This document shows positions 1-7,005 of a DNA stretch of 17,485 bases, piece by piece (position 1 is the first letter of the stretch; each line of letters begins with the position of its first letter). A program made the translations under genes and the position numbers. The notes below the pieces were generated by a model. That model made no database searches, had not been told where the DNA came from, and saw only the letters and a program-made list of their open reading frames with translations. Location of the stretch: the NCBI RefSeq assembly GCF_963930865.1, contig NZ_CAWVOH010000005.1, positions 1 to 17,485 of the forward strand. Direction: 5' to 3'. This stretch comes from Eupransor demetentiae. Lineage in GTDB: Bacteria; Bacillota; Bacilli; Lactobacillales; Lactobacillaceae.

Positions 1-43
1 AGTTTTGTTCAGTTTTCAATGTGCGTTCGTCGCTCGGTGCGAC
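1..43 (-). promoter_or_regulatory. rRNA operon leader (boxA-like and hairpin), operon continues off the left edge
   Basis: Read on the minus strand, GTCGC/GCGAC form a 5-bp hairpin (43-39 with 33-29). It is followed by ATTGAAAACTGAACAAAACT (20-1), which resembles the boxA-proximal TTGAAAACT element found ahead of 16S and 23S rRNA in Firmicutes. With the two strong promoters upstream, this suggests that 16S rRNA starts just beyond base 1. No rRNA sequence is in the window, so the downstream gene is inferred. Confidence 0.6.
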
Positions 44-49
44 TTAATT

Positions 50-78
50 ATTCTAGCAGATTGCCTGAGCTTTGACAA
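50..78 (-). promoter_or_regulatory. Probable rrn P2 promoter
   Basis: On the minus strand, -35 TTGTCA (78-73), an exact 17-bp spacer and -10 TAGAAT (55-50) with an extended TGC just before it. An A/T-rich stretch (AAAATAAA, 88-81) lies upstream like an UP element. This is the best promoter in the window and reads leftwards into the boxA-like leader. Confidence 0.7.
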
Positions 79-126
79 GCTTTATTTTCGCTCGTCGCTG
101 CCTCGGCCCCCTCAAGAACAATAAAT

Positions 127-155
127 AGTCTACCAGCTTACCGCCCTGCGCGCAA
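127..155 (-). promoter_or_regulatory. Probable rrn P1 promoter
   Basis: On the minus strand, -35 TTGCGC (155-150), a 17-bp spacer and -10 TAGACT (132-127) preceded by TGG (extended -10). It lies about 77 bp upstream of the P2-like promoter, the tandem P1/P2 arrangement known from Gram-positive rRNA operons. It starts immediately after the cysS terminator, whose A/T-rich end could act as an UP element. Weaker match than P2. Confidence 0.5.
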
Positions 156-167
156 GGGGTTTTTAAA

Positions 168-194
168 GAAAAAAGGACGAAATTACTTTCGTCC
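168..194 (-). terminator. Terminator of cysS
   Basis: Eight-bp perfect stem GGACGAAA/TTTCGTCC with a 4-nt loop, followed on the minus strand by TTTTTT. It lies right behind the cysS stop codon and separates cysS from the rrn promoters. Confidence 0.85.
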
Positions 195-196
195 CC

Positions 197-1612
197 TTAA
201 TAAGCCTGTTTTCGCTCCCATTTCTGCCCTTGAGAAGTATCACGAACCGTGATCCCAAGGTCAGCTAACTGATCACGAAGTTGATCAGATTTGGCAAAAT
301 CTTTTGCAGCACGCGCCTCTGCGCGTTGGTCAAAGAGCGCTTGTTCCGTTTCGTTTAATTGGTCTTGCCCAAGTAAATCAACGATACCAAAGATAGCAAG
401 CCAGTCAGTCATCTTCTTTTGCAAGGCAGTTATAACTGTTTCTTGCTGCTTGTCTTCTTTACTATACTGATTAACCAAGTTAACTAATTCAAAAACGACT
501 GTTAAAGCATTTTCTGTGTTGAAATCATCATCCATGGCTTCACGGAAGCGCGTTTCCATTTCGTCCAGGCGACCAATGATGGTCAAATCTTCGCCCTTTT
601 CCGAAGCTTGCACTTCGGTGAGTGCTTGGTAAGCCCGGCGAATACGGTCCAATTCGATTTGGGCTTGATTCAGGGTATCCATCGAATAATTAATAGGTCG
701 GCGGTAATGGGTTTTACCCAGGAGATAGCGCAAAGCCTGTGGGTCAACGCCATTTGCCAAAAGGTCATGTACAGTGGTGAAGTTACCCAATGACTTGGAC
801 ATCTTCTCGTTGTTGACGTTGACGAAACCGTTGTGCATCCAGTAGCGGACGAACCGTTCGTGATTGTGTCCTTCTGACTGTGCAATTTCGTTGGTGTGGT
901 GCGGAAAAGCGAGATCGATACCACCGCCGTGAATGTCGATTTCAGAACCCAAATACTTTTGGATCATGACCGAGCATTCAATGTGCCAGCCGGGTCGGCC
1001 AGGTCCCCATGGTGACGGCCAAGCCTTAACGCCTTCACGATGCTCACCTTTCCAAAGAGCAAAATCGATTGGATCTTGCTTGCGCTTGGCTTCAACAGGA
1101 TCAAGACGGCCGGCTGCATTCTCTTCCAATTCATCAAAATTTTGATGGGAAAGATGACCGTAATCAGGCGACTTTTTCGCACTGAAGTAGACATCTCCCT
1201 CGGATTCATAAGCTAAGCCTTGGTCGACTAAGTTCTTGATGTAGTCCACAATCTCGGGCATCACTTCGGTCGCCTTCGAGCGAACAGTGGCTGGCTTAAT
1301 ATTAAGTTGGGCGGTATCTTCATCGAAAGCAGCCTCATACTTTTGGGCTACTTGTTCTTCCGTCAAGCCTTCTTTTTCCCCCTGCGCTAAAATCTTGTCG
1401 CCCAGGTCGGTAAAGTTGGAAACATAGTTGACTTTGTAACCGACGTATTCAAAGTAGCGGCGGATGGTATCGAAGGCGATGGCAGAACGGGCGTTGCCGA
1501 GATGAATGTAGTTGTAGACAGTGGGACCACAGACATACATTTTAATCTGGCCGGCCTGGAGGGGCTGGAATTCTTCTTGTTCTAGGCTATAAGTGTTGTA
1601 TGTCTGTAGCAT
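197..1612 (-). CDS. cysS: Cysteinyl-tRNA synthetase
   Basis: Class I aminoacyl-tRNA synthetase that charges tRNA-Cys with cysteine in the cytosol. The 471 residues match the family's usual length (about 460-470). Visible signatures are YVCGPTVYN with the zinc-ligand Cys28, the HIGH-type HLGN at 37-40, WHIECS, the zinc-binding GGIDLAFPHHTNE segment, and KMSKS before LGNF. ATG 1612 has a strong AAAGGGGG site 5 bases upstream. The gene is the last of the dut-radA-gltX-cysS block. It has its own extended -10 promoter overlapping the gltX terminator and a strong terminator of its own. The leader is only about 20 bases, so there is no room for a T-box, although cysS is often T-box controlled in Firmicutes. 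Confidence 0.98.
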   Translation of the reverse strand: MLQTYNTYSLEQEEFQPLQAGQIKMYVCGPTVYNYIHLGNARSAIAFDTIRRYFEYVGYKVNYVSNFTDLGDKILAQGEKEGLTEEQVAQKYEAAFDEDTAQLNIKPATVRSKATEVMPEIVDYIKNLVDQGLAYESEGDVYFSAKKSPDYGHLSHQNFDELEENAAGRLDPVEAKRKQDPIDFALWKGEHREGVKAWPSPWGPGRPGWHIECSVMIQKYLGSEIDIHGGGIDLAFPHHTNEIAQSEGHNHERFVRYWMHNGFVNVNNEKMSKSLGNFTTVHDLLANGVDPQALRYLLGKTHYRRPINYSMDTLNQAQIELDRIRRAYQALTEVQASEKGEDLTIIGRLDEMETRFREAMDDDFNTENALTVVFELVNLVNQYSKEDKQQETVITALQKKMTDWLAIFGIVDLLGQDQLNETEQALFDQRAEARAAKDFAKSDQLRDQLADLGITVRDTSQGQKWERKQAY

Positions 1613-1637
1613 AATATCCCCCTTTGAAATTGTTTTT

Positions 1638-1646
1638 ATTATAACA
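1638..1646 (-). promoter_or_regulatory. cysS promoter, extended -10
   Basis: On the minus strand TGTTATAAT (1646-1638) is a consensus extended -10 (TG, one base, TATAAT) lying 26 bases before the cysS ATG. No good -35 is visible because the upstream DNA is the gltX terminator stem, so the extended -10 probably carries the activity. Confidence 0.6.
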
Positions 1647-1671
1647 AAAAACGCTAAGCAAGCTTAGCGTT
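1645..1671 (-). terminator. Terminator of gltX
   Basis: Nine-bp perfect stem AACGCTAAG/CTTAGCGTT with a CTTG loop and a T run on the minus strand, immediately after the gltX stop. Its T run merges with the cysS extended -10. Confidence 0.85.
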
Positions 1672-1678
1672 AGTTCGT

Positions 1679-3175
1679 TTAGTTCAAATACTTTGCAGCA
1701 ACAGCATCCATCGTTACCAAAACCGTTTGCTTATTCAACAAAACGAGCATTTCTGGCAAGTTAGGTCCTTGAATCTGGTGCGTCGTTGCGATACGGATAG
1801 GGTTCCAAAGGTTGCGGCCCTTGATTTCCAAATCGTTTTGAATCTTACGGATGGCTGCCATGTAATCTTCAGCAGTTGCGTCATCCGGCAAGGCACGGTA
1901 GGCCTTATTCCAAGCGGCGTAGACCTTACGGCCATCGTCAGAAGTTAAGTAATCAAGCATCTCTTGATTGATGTCACCCAACTGGAAGAATGGTTCGCGG
2001 ACCAAGTCAACGATTTGGCGGGTGTAAGAGATTCCGTCAACACCGGCAACCTCAATAACTTGAGCCAACCAGTCTTTCTTTTCCTTAGCTTCGTCTTCAG
2101 TGACGAAACCGGCCTTGACCAATTCTTGAATCAACTGTGGCATCACGCGATCCTTGTCGCGACGCATCCACTGGTTGTTAATCCATTCCAACTTCTTTTG
2201 ATCAAACTTAGCGTTTGCCTTAGTCAAACGAGTTTCATCGAACATTTGCTTGAATTGTTCCAAGCTAAAGATTTCATCTTCGCCCTTAGGAGACCAGCCC
2301 AAAAGGCCAATGAAGTTATCCATTGCTTCTGGTTGGTAACCCAATTCACGGTACTGTTCCACGAACTGCAAAACATCGTTATCACGTTTTGACAGCTTCT
2401 TTCCCGTCGCCGCATTGATAATCAAAGCCATGTGGCCAAACTTTGGTGCTTCCCAGCCCAAAGCTTCGTAAATCATCATTTGCTTGGGTGTATTGGAAAC
2501 GTGATCATCCCCACGCAAAACATGGCTGATTTTCATCAAGTGATCATCAACAACAACGGCAAAGTTGTAAGTTGGCATGCCATCAGCCTTCTGAATGACC
2601 CAGTCACCACCGACTTCCTTAGCGCCAATCTTAATTGGTCCCTTAACGATGTCGTCCCATTCGTAAGTCTTGTCTTCTGGAACGCGGAAACGAATAACCG
2701 GCTTCAAGCCTTGGGCTTCGAATTCAGCATACTTAGCTTCACGCTCTTCCTTTGATAGACCAGCGTATTCGTAAACGTAGTGCGGAGCTTGCTTGGCTGC
2801 CTTTTGGGCAGCACGTTCAGCTTCCAATTCTTCGGAAGTCTTGTAAGACTTGTAAGCTAAGCCACGTTCCAACAAATCATCAATGAATGGTTGGTACATG
2901 CCGTCCGCATTACGTTCTGATTGACGGTAAGGACCATATTCCCCTGGATTTGCAGGAGATTCGTCCCAGTCCAAACCAAGCCACTTCAAGTTTTCAAGTT
3001 GAGACTTTTCACCATCAGCAACATTACGACTCGCATCAGTGTCTTCAATTCGGATAACAAAAGTACCGTTGTAATGGCGGGCAAAAAGCCAGTTAAATAG
3101 GGCGGTACGGGCATTTCCAATGTGCAAATATCCGGTTGGTGAAGGTGCGTAACGAACACGAATGTCGTCTGTCAT
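1679..3175 (-). CDS. gltX: Glutamyl-tRNA synthetase
   Basis: Class I synthetase that charges tRNA-Glu. In most Firmicutes it also mischarges tRNA-Gln for the GatCAB transamidation route (family knowledge). It carries the HIGH-type motif in YAPSPTGYLHIGNA near the N-terminus and a KMSKS-type KKLSKRD mid-protein. The end is the helical anticodon-binding region. I chose ATG 3175, giving 498 residues, because GAGGAG lies about 10 bases upstream. A TTG 18 bases further up is in frame but is part of the Shine-Dalgarno region itself. A candidate -10 TATACT lies 44 bases upstream, so transcription may start between radA and gltX as well as read through from dut-radA. Confidence 0.98.
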   Translation of the reverse strand: MTDDIRVRYAPSPTGYLHIGNARTALFNWLFARHYNGTFVIRIEDTDASRNVADGEKSQLENLKWLGLDWDESPANPGEYGPYRQSERNADGMYQPFIDDLLERGLAYKSYKTSEELEAERAAQKAAKQAPHYVYEYAGLSKEEREAKYAEFEAQGLKPVIRFRVPEDKTYEWDDIVKGPIKIGAKEVGGDWVIQKADGMPTYNFAVVVDDHLMKISHVLRGDDHVSNTPKQMMIYEALGWEAPKFGHMALIINAATGKKLSKRDNDVLQFVEQYRELGYQPEAMDNFIGLLGWSPKGEDEIFSLEQFKQMFDETRLTKANAKFDQKKLEWINNQWMRRDKDRVMPQLIQELVKAGFVTEDEAKEKKDWLAQVIEVAGVDGISYTRQIVDLVREPFFQLGDINQEMLDYLTSDDGRKVYAAWNKAYRALPDDATAEDYMAAIRKIQNDLEIKGRNLWNPIRIATTHQIQGPNLPEMLVLLNKQTVLVTMDAVAAKYLN

Positions 3176-3218
3176 GTTAGTGAATCTCCTCAATTAATTA
3201 ATAAAATATCTATTTAAT

Positions 3219-3224
3219 AGTATA
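3219..3224 (-). promoter_or_regulatory. Possible gltX promoter -10
   Basis: TATACT on the minus strand, 44 bases before the chosen gltX start, in a short AT-rich gap after radA. No convincing -35 is present. There is no clear radA terminator in the gap, so gltX may also be read from the dut promoter. Confidence 0.35.
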
Positions 3225-3249
3225 CAACAATCGCTTTTAAAAATAAGGC

Positions 3250-4617
3250 TTAGCCTAGGGCAATCTGAAGCGCTTCTTTCAGCGTCGTGACCCCGATTGC
3301 TTGAATTCCCTTTGGTACAGTTGCACCGGTCAGATTGTTTTGTGGCAAAATGACCCGCTTAAAACCAAGTTTTTGGGCTTCCTTCAAACGACTTTCGATA
3401 TCGGCAACGGAACGAATTTCCCCCGTCAAACCGATTTCGCCAATAAAGACATCGCTTGGCCGCGTTTCTTTTTCCTTATAAGAGGAAGCAATGGCGATTG
3501 CGACAGCTAGGTCAATAGCGGGTTCATCCAGCTTGACGCCGCCGGCTGCCTTCAAATAAGCGTCTTGATTTTGCAGTAAGAGGCCCGCTCGTTTTTCGAG
3601 AACGGCCATAATTAACGAAACGCGATTGCGGTCTAAACCAGTGGCCGTGCGCTGAGCGTTACCAAAGACGGAAGGTGTCACTAAGGCTTGGAGTTCGACC
3701 AAGATAGGACGTGAGCCTTCCAAGGCAGCAACAATAGCGGAACCATTCGCTCCCGAGAGGCGTTCCTCCAAGAAAATTTCAGAAGGATTGGCGACTTCGA
3801 CAAGCCCTTGATCGCGCATTTCAAAGATTCCCAGCTCATTGGTAGCGCCATAACGGTTCTTAACGGCTCGTAAAATTCGGTACTTGTAGTGACGGTCACC
3901 TTCAAAATAGAGCACCGTATCGACCATGTGTTCCAAAATCTTCGGACCAGCAAGAGCGCCATCCTTAGTAACGTGGCCCACGATGAAAATGGTAATGTTA
4001 TTGGTTTTGGCCAATTGCATCAGATCAGCAGTTACTTCGCGAATTTGAGCAACTGAACCAACCGCCGAAGATAGGTCCGGTTCCTGCATTGTCTGAACCG
4101 AGTCAATTACCATGAAATCAGGCTTTAGCTCTTCGGCCTGCTTTTTGATGGCGGTCATATCCGTTTCTGGATAAAGGTAAAAGTCTTCGCCACCGACAGC
4201 GAGGCGGTCGGCGCGCATCTTAACCTGGGTGGCACTTTCTTCGCCAGTCACGTAGAGGACTTTGCCATGATGAGCCAACTGTCCTGAAACCTGCAGCAGC
4301 AAGGTGGACTTTCCAATTCCAGGATCACCACCAATTAGGACTAAAGATCCGGCAACCACACCACCACCAAGCACCCGGTTCAACTCCTTTAGCTGTGTGG
4401 CAACCTTAGGCGTGTTTTCCAGGGATACTTCGCTAATTTTTTCAACTTTAGCCGTGTGTCCATCAAGGCCAACACGGGATTTGCGGTTGGTGTTTTCCGG
4501 TTGAATCATTTCTTCAACAAAGGTTCCCCACTGGCCACAGTTCGGGCAGCGGCCTAGGTAGCGGGCAGAGTTGAAGCCACAGTTGGAACAAATAAATTGT
4601 GTTTTCGCCTTGGCCAT
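3250..4617 (-). CDS. radA: DNA repair protein RadA (Sms)
   Basis: RecA-like ATPase that promotes branch migration and strand exchange in recombination and, in Gram-positives, natural transformation (family knowledge). The 455 residues show the full plan: an N-terminal zinc finger with Cys10, Cys13, Cys24 and Cys27; Walker A GGDPGIGKST at 96-105; the RadA-specific KNRYG motif at 253-257; and a C-terminal Lon-like domain. The start overlaps the dut stop in a TAATG junction, so the two genes are translationally coupled. The GGAGG site sits inside the end of dut. Confidence 0.97.
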   Translation of the reverse strand: MAKAKTQFICSNCGFNSARYLGRCPNCGQWGTFVEEMIQPENTNRKSRVGLDGHTAKVEKISEVSLENTPKVATQLKELNRVLGGGVVAGSLVLIGGDPGIGKSTLLLQVSGQLAHHGKVLYVTGEESATQVKMRADRLAVGGEDFYLYPETDMTAIKKQAEELKPDFMVIDSVQTMQEPDLSSAVGSVAQIREVTADLMQLAKTNNITIFIVGHVTKDGALAGPKILEHMVDTVLYFEGDRHYKYRILRAVKNRYGATNELGIFEMRDQGLVEVANPSEIFLEERLSGANGSAIVAALEGSRPILVELQALVTPSVFGNAQRTATGLDRNRVSLIMAVLEKRAGLLLQNQDAYLKAAGGVKLDEPAIDLAVAIAIASSYKEKETRPSDVFIGEIGLTGEIRSVADIESRLKEAQKLGFKRVILPQNNLTGATVPKGIQAIGVTTLKEALQIALG

Positions 4618-5162
4618 TAAGCCTCCCCAGTTGAACCGAAGCCACCGACACGAGTCGTCTTTTCACTCGCCTCGTCCTGGTCAGCAAGCAAGTATGGCAT
4701 GAAAACGCCCTGTCCGATGCGTTCACCCTTCTTGATGTGCACGTCTTCCAAGCCGAAGTTGAGGTACTGGAAGAAGATTTCACCTTCGTTACCTTCATTA
4801 TTATAGTAATCAGCATCGACAATCCCCACACCGTTTGGCATCATGATTTGCTTTTTGATGGGTGCTGATGAGCGTGCAACCAACTGCAAGAATTCGCCCG
4901 GTTGCATGTAGGCCTTGATGCCAGTTGGAATTAAGGTTGGCTTGAGGGCGGCGCGGACCTCAGGCTTTTCCAATAGGGCAGAAATTTTGCCCAAAGAAAA
5001 AATGTTCAATTCTTTAAGAAATGGCTGGTTAACCAAGCTTGGTAAAACCATGTCCTGTGCGGCCTTGAAATCGTAACCCGCCGCATTGTGCGTGCTACGT
5101 TCCGGCACAGTCAAACCTGCTTCTTGATACTTGGAAACCACTTCAAATCCACGAACTGCCAT
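4617..5162 (-). CDS. dut: dUTP diphosphatase
   Basis: Trimeric-type dUTPase, which hydrolyses dUTP to dUMP and pyrophosphate to keep uracil out of DNA and feed dTMP synthesis. All five family motifs are readable: AAGYDFKA (27-34), ARSSAPIK (96-103), NGVGIVDADYY (110-120), KKGERIGQGVF (144-154) and C-terminal RVGGFGSTG (171-179). At 181 residues it is longer than the common 145-150. The extra length is an insertion between motifs 1 and 2 (about residues 35-75), seen in many lactic acid bacterial homologues as I recall. ATG 5162 has AGAGGTAGG upstream. First gene of the dut-radA unit; divergent from the acetyltransferase gene. Confidence 0.96.
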   Translation of the reverse strand: MAVRGFEVVSKYQEAGLTVPERSTHNAAGYDFKAAQDMVLPSLVNQPFLKELNIFSLGKISALLEKPEVRAALKPTLIPTGIKAYMQPGEFLQLVARSSAPIKKQIMMPNGVGIVDADYYNNEGNEGEIFFQYLNFGLEDVHIKKGERIGQGVFMPYLLADQDEASEKTTRVGGFGSTGEA

Positions 5163-5200
5163 GTGTCCTACCTCTTTTTCTTGAATAATTGCTACAGACT

Positions 5201-5230
5201 ATTATACGTTATCCAGCGTGATTTCCACAA
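5201..5230 (-). promoter_or_regulatory. dut promoter
   Basis: On the minus strand, -35 TTGTGG (5230-5225), an 18-bp spacer and a perfect -10 TATAAT (5206-5201), about 39 bases before the dut ATG. The -35 shares bases with that of the divergent acetyltransferase promoter. Confidence 0.65.
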
Positions 5231-5251
5231 AATTTCAGAATGGTTTATAAT
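5222..5251 (+). promoter_or_regulatory. Promoter of the GNAT gene
   Basis: Perfect -10 TATAAT (5246-5251) with a weak -35 TTTCCA (5222-5227) at 18 bp. It lies back to back with the dut promoter and ends about 20 bases before the ATG at 5273. Confidence 0.55.
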
Positions 5252-5272
5252 GGCTGTTTTAAGGAGGCGCTT

Positions 5273-5548
5273 ATGCAATTTCAACACGAAACAGGCCGCT
5301 TTTTTACCGAAGCAGACGGCAAGCTCCAGGCCGAGGTTACTTATAAAATTCAAGAAGAGCCCAAGATTTTCACGATTGATCACACCTATGTCGATCCGGC
5401 GTTACGCGGACACAACGTCGCCGAAGATTTGGTCAACGCTGTTGTTGATTTGGCGCGCGAAGAGGGTTATAAAGTTAAGCCACAGTGTCGTTATGCTGTG
5501 GTGCTCTTCCGCCGCTATCAGGAAAAATATCAGGACGTGCAGGTATGA
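5273..5548 (+). CDS. Small GNAT-type N-acetyltransferase (YjdJ-like)
   Basis: A 91-residue single-domain protein resembling the short GNAT-like acetyltransferases (Gcn5-related, YjdJ/YidJ type). It has an N-terminal beta region (ETGRFF, KLQAEVTYKI), then HTYVDPALRGHNVAEDLV. RGHNVAEDLV corresponds to the acetyl-CoA-binding R/QxxGxA loop and following helix. The end KPQCRYAVVLFRRYQE is typical of this subfamily. ATG 5273 was chosen over the in-frame ATG at 5240 because AAGGAGG is 5 bases upstream and the perfect -10 would lie inside the longer version. Substrate unknown. Monocistronic, with its own promoter and terminator. Confidence 0.85.
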   Translation: MQFQHETGRFFTEADGKLQAEVTYKIQEEPKIFTIDHTYVDPALRGHNVAEDLVNAVVDLAREEGYKVKPQCRYAVVLFRRYQEKYQDVQV

Positions 5549-5577
5549 AAAAAGCTCTCCTGAGGGGGGGCGCTTTT
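5548..5577 (+). terminator. Terminator after the GNAT gene (probably bidirectional)
   Basis: AAAAGC/GCTTTT outer stem with a CTCC/GGGG inner stem directly after the stop codon. A on one side and T on the other allow termination on both strands, serving the convergent small ORF that ends at 5576. It marks the left border of the accessory island. Confidence 0.6.
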
Positions 5578-5791
5578 AATAATGTGTTATATAGAGACCG
5601 ATTACGACCAGCCCAGATACAAATACGCCGACTGCAATGGCTAAAATTTTGAAAACGTGTCGATATTTGTGCTCTTCGTTTCTCTCAAGTATAAGTATCC
5701 AACGAATAAAAAAGGGCACGAAAACAGCCAAGAACCAGGGTGCAGCAAAATAAATTAGATCCGCAGAAAAGCAAAAATGCGGCAGGCTAAT
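5576..5791 (-). CDS. Small two-TM membrane protein ORF without a standard start (possibly truncated)
   Basis: An open minus-strand frame of up to 71 codons, ending at TAA 5578-5576. The product would have two hydrophobic segments (YFAAPWFLAVFVPFF and LAIAVGVFVSGLVVIGLY) separated by a charged loop (LERNEEHKYRH), a credible membrane-protein pattern. There is no ATG, GTG or TTG start in frame: a stop lies at once upstream, and after AAAGGGGA the first candidate codons are ATT (5791) and CTG (5785). Compare the cysS start AAAGGGGGATATTATG, almost the same string with a real ATG. Either it uses ATT, its ATG was lost, or the 5' end was replaced when the neighbouring pseudogene was formed. No family recognised. 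Confidence 0.35.
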   Translation of the reverse strand: MSLPHFCFSADLIYFAAPWFLAVFVPFFIRWILILERNEEHKYRHVFKILAIAVGVFVSGLVVIGLYITHY

Positions 5792-6084
5792 ACAATATCC
5801 CCTTTAGCGAGCAAAAAGCGCACGATTTATATAGTTATGCAATCAAAATTAAAATAGCTAACAGTAAAAAAACTCATTTCAACAAAAATGAGTTTGACCA
5901 ATTTTTGATTGAAAAATGTAATCAAGACCAATTACCGGATGGCCATTACAATATTAAGTTCTACATTGACACCGATGACAACGATAATTCTCAAGGCTAT
6001 GTTAAATACACCGGTATTGCGGTTAAAAATGGCATTGCTTCCTTAGTCGATGACGGCGGAGTCGATGCAAATTACGAAATATAA
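5743..6084 (+). pseudogene. Decayed C-terminal fragment, paralogue of the 293-residue exported protein
   Basis: Frame 1 from about 5743 to TAA 6082-6084 aligns with the last third of the protein at 7006-7887. AAG-stop-YNIP matches AAGYYDIP, FDQFLIEKCNQDQLPDGHY matches FQQFLIDKINQSHLPDGRY, and KNGIASL matches KDGVAGP. The N-terminal two thirds are missing. A TAA (5788-5790) stands where the intact copy has TAC for tyrosine. There is no promoter or start codon upstream; the 5' flank is the unrelated minus-strand membrane ORF. The terminator behind it is nearly identical to that of the intact copy. Read together, this is a 5'-truncated relic of a duplicated gene. Confidence 0.75.
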
Positions 6085-6113
6085 AAAAAGCCCAGCTAAC
6101 GCTAGGCTTTTTT
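6083..6113. terminator. Bidirectional terminator overlapping the end of the 191-residue gene
   Basis: AAAAAAGCCcAGC-TAAC-GCTaGGCTTTTTT hairpin with A and T runs on both sides. It differs by only a few bases from the terminator at 7913-7942. The stop codon and last residues (HKKA) of the convergent minus-strand gene lie inside the hairpin. Confidence 0.8.
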
Positions 6114-6677
6114 ATGTTGCTGAGCATACAGTCGCAGCTGAAGTCTAAAGAAACGCTTGTAGGCGTTGGTGCGGGGATCATCCTTAGTAACAAGCCGACC
6201 ATACATTTTTGCCGATTCGGAAAACTTGTTATCCTGCACAAACACTTTATCCCCAGATTTGTAAGTAAGAATTCCTTTAATTTCAGGATGTTCTTCCCGA
6301 TAATGGGCAACCGGTTTACGGATTTCGTCATCAAAAACACGCCGTAAAGAGCGGCCAGTCTCAAAGTGTTTTTCAATCAAGAATTTACGTAGCTCGAAGA
6401 AATGATCATCGTACTCCACACCCTGTTCCTTCAAGCTTCCCGTCAGATCAGCAAAGAGCCCATCCAGATAATTGATCATCCTTTTTTCACTGATTTTTTC
6501 TTCCGACACCTGCTCTTTTTCGTAGAGTTCACGGACGGTGCGCCGACATTTTTGGAGATAGCCATAATGCATAAAAACCAACATTTTTATCTGCTGGTCA
6601 CGCCGATAATCATCAAATTCAGCCTTAGTCACATCTTTGCCATTCAAATTATAAATTGAATTTTTGCTGTTGCCCAT
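6102..6677 (-). CDS. Unknown 191-residue protein with a ClpL-like N-terminal motif
   Basis: Family not recognised. Hydrophilic, rich in Arg, Lys, Glu and Asp, largely helical in appearance, with no signal peptide or membrane segment. Residues 7-25 (SIYNLNGKDVTKAEFDDYR) resemble the N-terminus of ClpL in this window (RYLINGREVTPEEFAQYR): same spacing, with NG, VT, EF and YR conserved. I chose ATG 6677 because GGGGG lies 6 bases upstream. The frame stays open to 6749, but that ATG has no ribosome binding site. Divergent from the 54-residue peptide and convergent with the pseudogene. The last four codons and the stop lie in the terminator hairpin, so the end of the gene may have been rebuilt by recombination. 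Confidence 0.7.
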   Translation of the reverse strand: MGNSKNSIYNLNGKDVTKAEFDDYRRDQQIKMLVFMHYGYLQKCRRTVRELYEKEQVSEEKISEKRMINYLDGLFADLTGSLKEQGVEYDDHFFELRKFLIEKHFETGRSLRRVFDDEIRKPVAHYREEHPEIKGILTYKSGDKVFVQDNKFSESAKMYGRLVTKDDPRTNAYKRFFRLQLRLYAQQHKKA

Positions 6678-6764
6678 CAACATCCCCCATCGCTTTTCCT
6701 TTAGGCTACCGTCTTTGCTGAGCGATGAAAAGAACCAGTTATGCCACATTGTAAAAATTAAAAA

Positions 6765-6793
6765 TTTACACGCACTTCTATCAAAATTGATAA
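6765..6793 (+). promoter_or_regulatory. Putative promoter of the 54-aa/293-aa operon
   Basis: -35 TTTACA (6765-6770), a 17-bp spacer and -10 TGATAA (6788-6793), 36 bases before the ATG at 6829. The surrounding 80 bases are AT-rich and must also contain the promoter of the divergent 191-residue gene, where I see no clear match. Confidence 0.4.
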
Positions 6794-6828
6794 CATATAA
6801 ACAAAGTTAAATTTCAGGGAGAGAAATT

Positions 6829-6993
6829 ATGGCCAACGACGAACGAGAAGTCCACGGAATCGACGCGATGAATCGCAAGCGAAATATCAACCGCATCATA
6901 GCCACCATCATATTTATACTGGGAGCTCCGGTTTTTATAGTAATGGTTTTGGTATTTATGTTTGGCTTTGCGATGTACCAAGGACAAGGGTGA
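6829..6993 (+). CDS. 54-residue single-TM peptide
   Basis: Short ORF with a good start (CAGGGAGAG 5 bases or more before ATG). The product has a charged N-terminus (MANDEREVHGIDAMNRKRN) followed by one long hydrophobic helix (about residues 22-49) and a tail YQGQG. Its juxtamembrane GIDAMNRKR matches KIDAKNRKR in the same position of the 293-residue protein encoded next, and both start regions share GAGAAATTATG. It is therefore either a small partner with the same membrane anchor or the N-terminal stump of a third paralogue. The next gene starts 12 bases downstream, in operon. Function unknown. Confidence 0.65.
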   Translation: MANDEREVHGIDAMNRKRNINRIIATIIFILGAPVFIVMVLVFMFGFAMYQGQG

Positions 6994-7005
6994 TGGTGAG
7001 AAATT

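Noticed and set aside
144..165. Plus-strand terminator CCCT...AGGGG with TTTTT
   Set aside because: Only a 4-bp stem, and it overlaps the rrn P1 -35 region; more likely chance.
1613..1680. T-box leader before cysS
   Set aside because: The leader is too short and contains no T-box or specifier loop; only the gltX terminator and an extended -10 are there.
1964..2755. Long plus-strand ORFs (142 and 107 codons) antisense to gltX
   Set aside because: Shadow frames of a certain gene, with no Shine-Dalgarno and atypical composition.
5088..5579. 163-codon plus-strand ORF across the dut promoter and GNAT gene
   Set aside because: It overlaps the dut 5' end and the well-supported GNAT frame, and has no ribosome binding site.
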